This document shows positions 31,913 through 32,662 of a stretch of 32,662 nt of DNA, piece after piece. Made by a program: the position numbers and the translations under genes. The notes beneath the pieces are model-generated. The model was not told where the DNA came from and did not search any database. It saw only the letters and a program-made list of their open reading frames with translations. Source of the stretch: Bacteroidales bacterium. Its GTDB lineage: Bacteria > Bacteroidota > Bacteroidia > Bacteroidales > F082. Numbering within the stretch: position 1 is the first letter of the stretch; each line of letters opens with the position of its first letter. The stretch is taken from the NCBI GenBank assembly GCA_016281295.1, contig JAEEII010000123.1, forward strand, positions 1-32,662, in the 5' to 3' direction.

Positions 31913-32623
31913 TTAGGAAAACAAATCTTCCATCGTGAAGCATCCGGTCTTGCCGATGAGGAATTGCGCGGCGGCCAGGGCACCTTGGGCGAGTCCTTCA
32001 CGGCTGAATGCTTCGTGGGTGAGTGTGATGCGGTCGGCAGTGGATTGAATCGTGACGCTATGGATGCCGAAAACCTCGCCTTCACGAGTGACATGGATTG
32101 GCAGGACGTCCGCTGGACAAGGCTCTTCAATGGACCAGTGCTGGTAACGTTGGCTCTCGGCAATGATGTCGTTGGCCATTTTGGCTGCTGTGCCGCTGGG
32201 TTTGTCGAGCTTGTGGATGTGATGGGTCTCGGCCAGCGAAATGGTGTAATGGTATTTCTCGGCAAATTGTGCCAGTAGTTTGTTCATCTTGAACACCATG
32301 TTCATCCCGATGCTGAAGTTGGGAGCGTAGAACAGGCTTTGGTGTCCTTCAAGGCAGCGTCTCTTGATTTCATCAAGTCGGTCATACCAAGCCGTGGTGC
32401 CAACCACGATGGGCAGATGCAGGTCAAAGCAACGTAGGATGTTGTTTGCCGCTTGGTCGGGTTGGCTGAACTCGATGGCGACTTCTGCGGTCTTCAGCAG
32501 TTCAAGCCGTTCTGTCCATTCTTGATCGTTGTCGATGGTGGTGACGATGGTGTGGCCTTGAAGGAGAGCGGCTTTTTCCACTTCGTGGCCCATTTTTCCG
32601 TAGCCTAAGAGTGCGATTTTCAT
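31913..32623 (-). CDS. dapB: 4-hydroxy-tetrahydrodipicolinate reductase
   Basis: The 236-residue product has the NAD(P)-binding start MKIALLGYGKMGHEVEKAAL, AIEFSQPD, VVGTTAWYD, the substrate site ETHHIHKLDKPSGTA and the closing GIHSVTIQST. It reduces HTPA in lysine and meso-diaminopimelate synthesis, needed for peptidoglycan. It is shorter than E. coli DapB (273), as is common in Bacteroidota. No promoter is visible in the 39 bases left before the window edge. It precedes lepB on the same strand. Confidence 0.95.
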   Translation of the reverse strand: MKIALLGYGKMGHEVEKAALLQGHTIVTTIDNDQEWTERLELLKTAEVAIEFSQPDQAANNILRCFDLHLPIVVGTTAWYDRLDEIKRRCLEGHQSLFYAPNFSIGMNMVFKMNKLLAQFAEKYHYTISLAETHHIHKLDKPSGTAAKMANDIIAESQRYQHWSIEEPCPADVLPIHVTREGEVFGIHSVTIQSTADRITLTHEAFSREGLAQGALAAAQFLIGKTGCFTMEDLFS

Positions 32624-32662
32624 TTCAAAAATTCAATGAGAGAGTGAAACCTGTTTGAGGGA

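Overview
The window looks like core chromosome from a member of Bacteroidota, most likely an uncultured Bacteroidales. The sequence signs are: repeated promoter boxes of the form TAnnTTTG just upstream of genes, two cell-surface proteins ending in type IX secretion (T9SS) sorting domains, a PorT-like T9SS component, a CD225/DUF2752 gene pair, an ftsK-lolA pair, and rpsF-rpsR-rplI and lpxD-lpxC-lpxA clusters in Bacteroidota style. I see no phage genes, transposases, integrases or CRISPR arrays. Nearly all sequence is coding, and most operons run on the minus strand.

Layout. 1-345: 3' end of a 5S rRNA, its terminator, then a short repeat-rich spacer. 346-3174: a DUF2752/CD225 membrane pair, a TrmH-family rRNA methyltransferase and the rpsF-rpsR-rplI ribosomal operon. 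3211-6501: a secreted esterase-like hydrolase, UDP-GlcNAc 2-epimerase, RadC and ribosomal protein bS20. 6563-10642: a tight operon lplA - TonB-like domain protein - miaB-like - mtaB. 10666-13483: a plus-strand pair coding a T9SS-exported seven-repeat protein and a TPM-domain membrane protein. 13646-17724: tRNA-Glu, then aspC - rfaE1 (hldE kinase) - ubiE/menG - porT. 17734-21151: a plus-strand lipid A block (small membrane protein, lpxD, lpxC, lpxA). 21155-27961: ftsK - lolA - flippase - methyltransferase - glycosyltransferase. 27995-30308: a large T9SS-exported protein whose signal peptide is out of frame. 30325-32623: lepB and dapB.

How the genes fit together. Much of the window serves the cell envelope: lipid A (lpxD/C/A), heptose activation (rfaE1), UDP-ManNAc supply (wecB), a glycan export and transfer set, lipoprotein transport (lolA), signal peptidase (lepB), T9SS (porT) and T9SS cargo. 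The rest is translation (ribosomal proteins, tRNA-Glu, tRNA and rRNA modification), cell division (ftsK), menaquinone synthesis, aspartate and lysine metabolism, and lipoate salvage.

The best items for a second look are: the +1 frameshift at a T7 run in the signal peptide of the T9SS protein at 28025; a MiaB-like enzyme whose motifs differ from ordinary Bacteroidota MiaB; an LpxC without the FabZ fusion usual in this phylum; a terminator-like hairpin in the lpxC leader; a TonB C-terminal domain protein with no membrane anchor inside a lipoate/tRNA methylthiolation operon; promoter boxes that nearly abut the start codons of lplA and the rRNA methyltransferase; and heptanucleotide repeat arrays at two distant places. 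I did not find a clear new multi-gene system; the window is mostly housekeeping.
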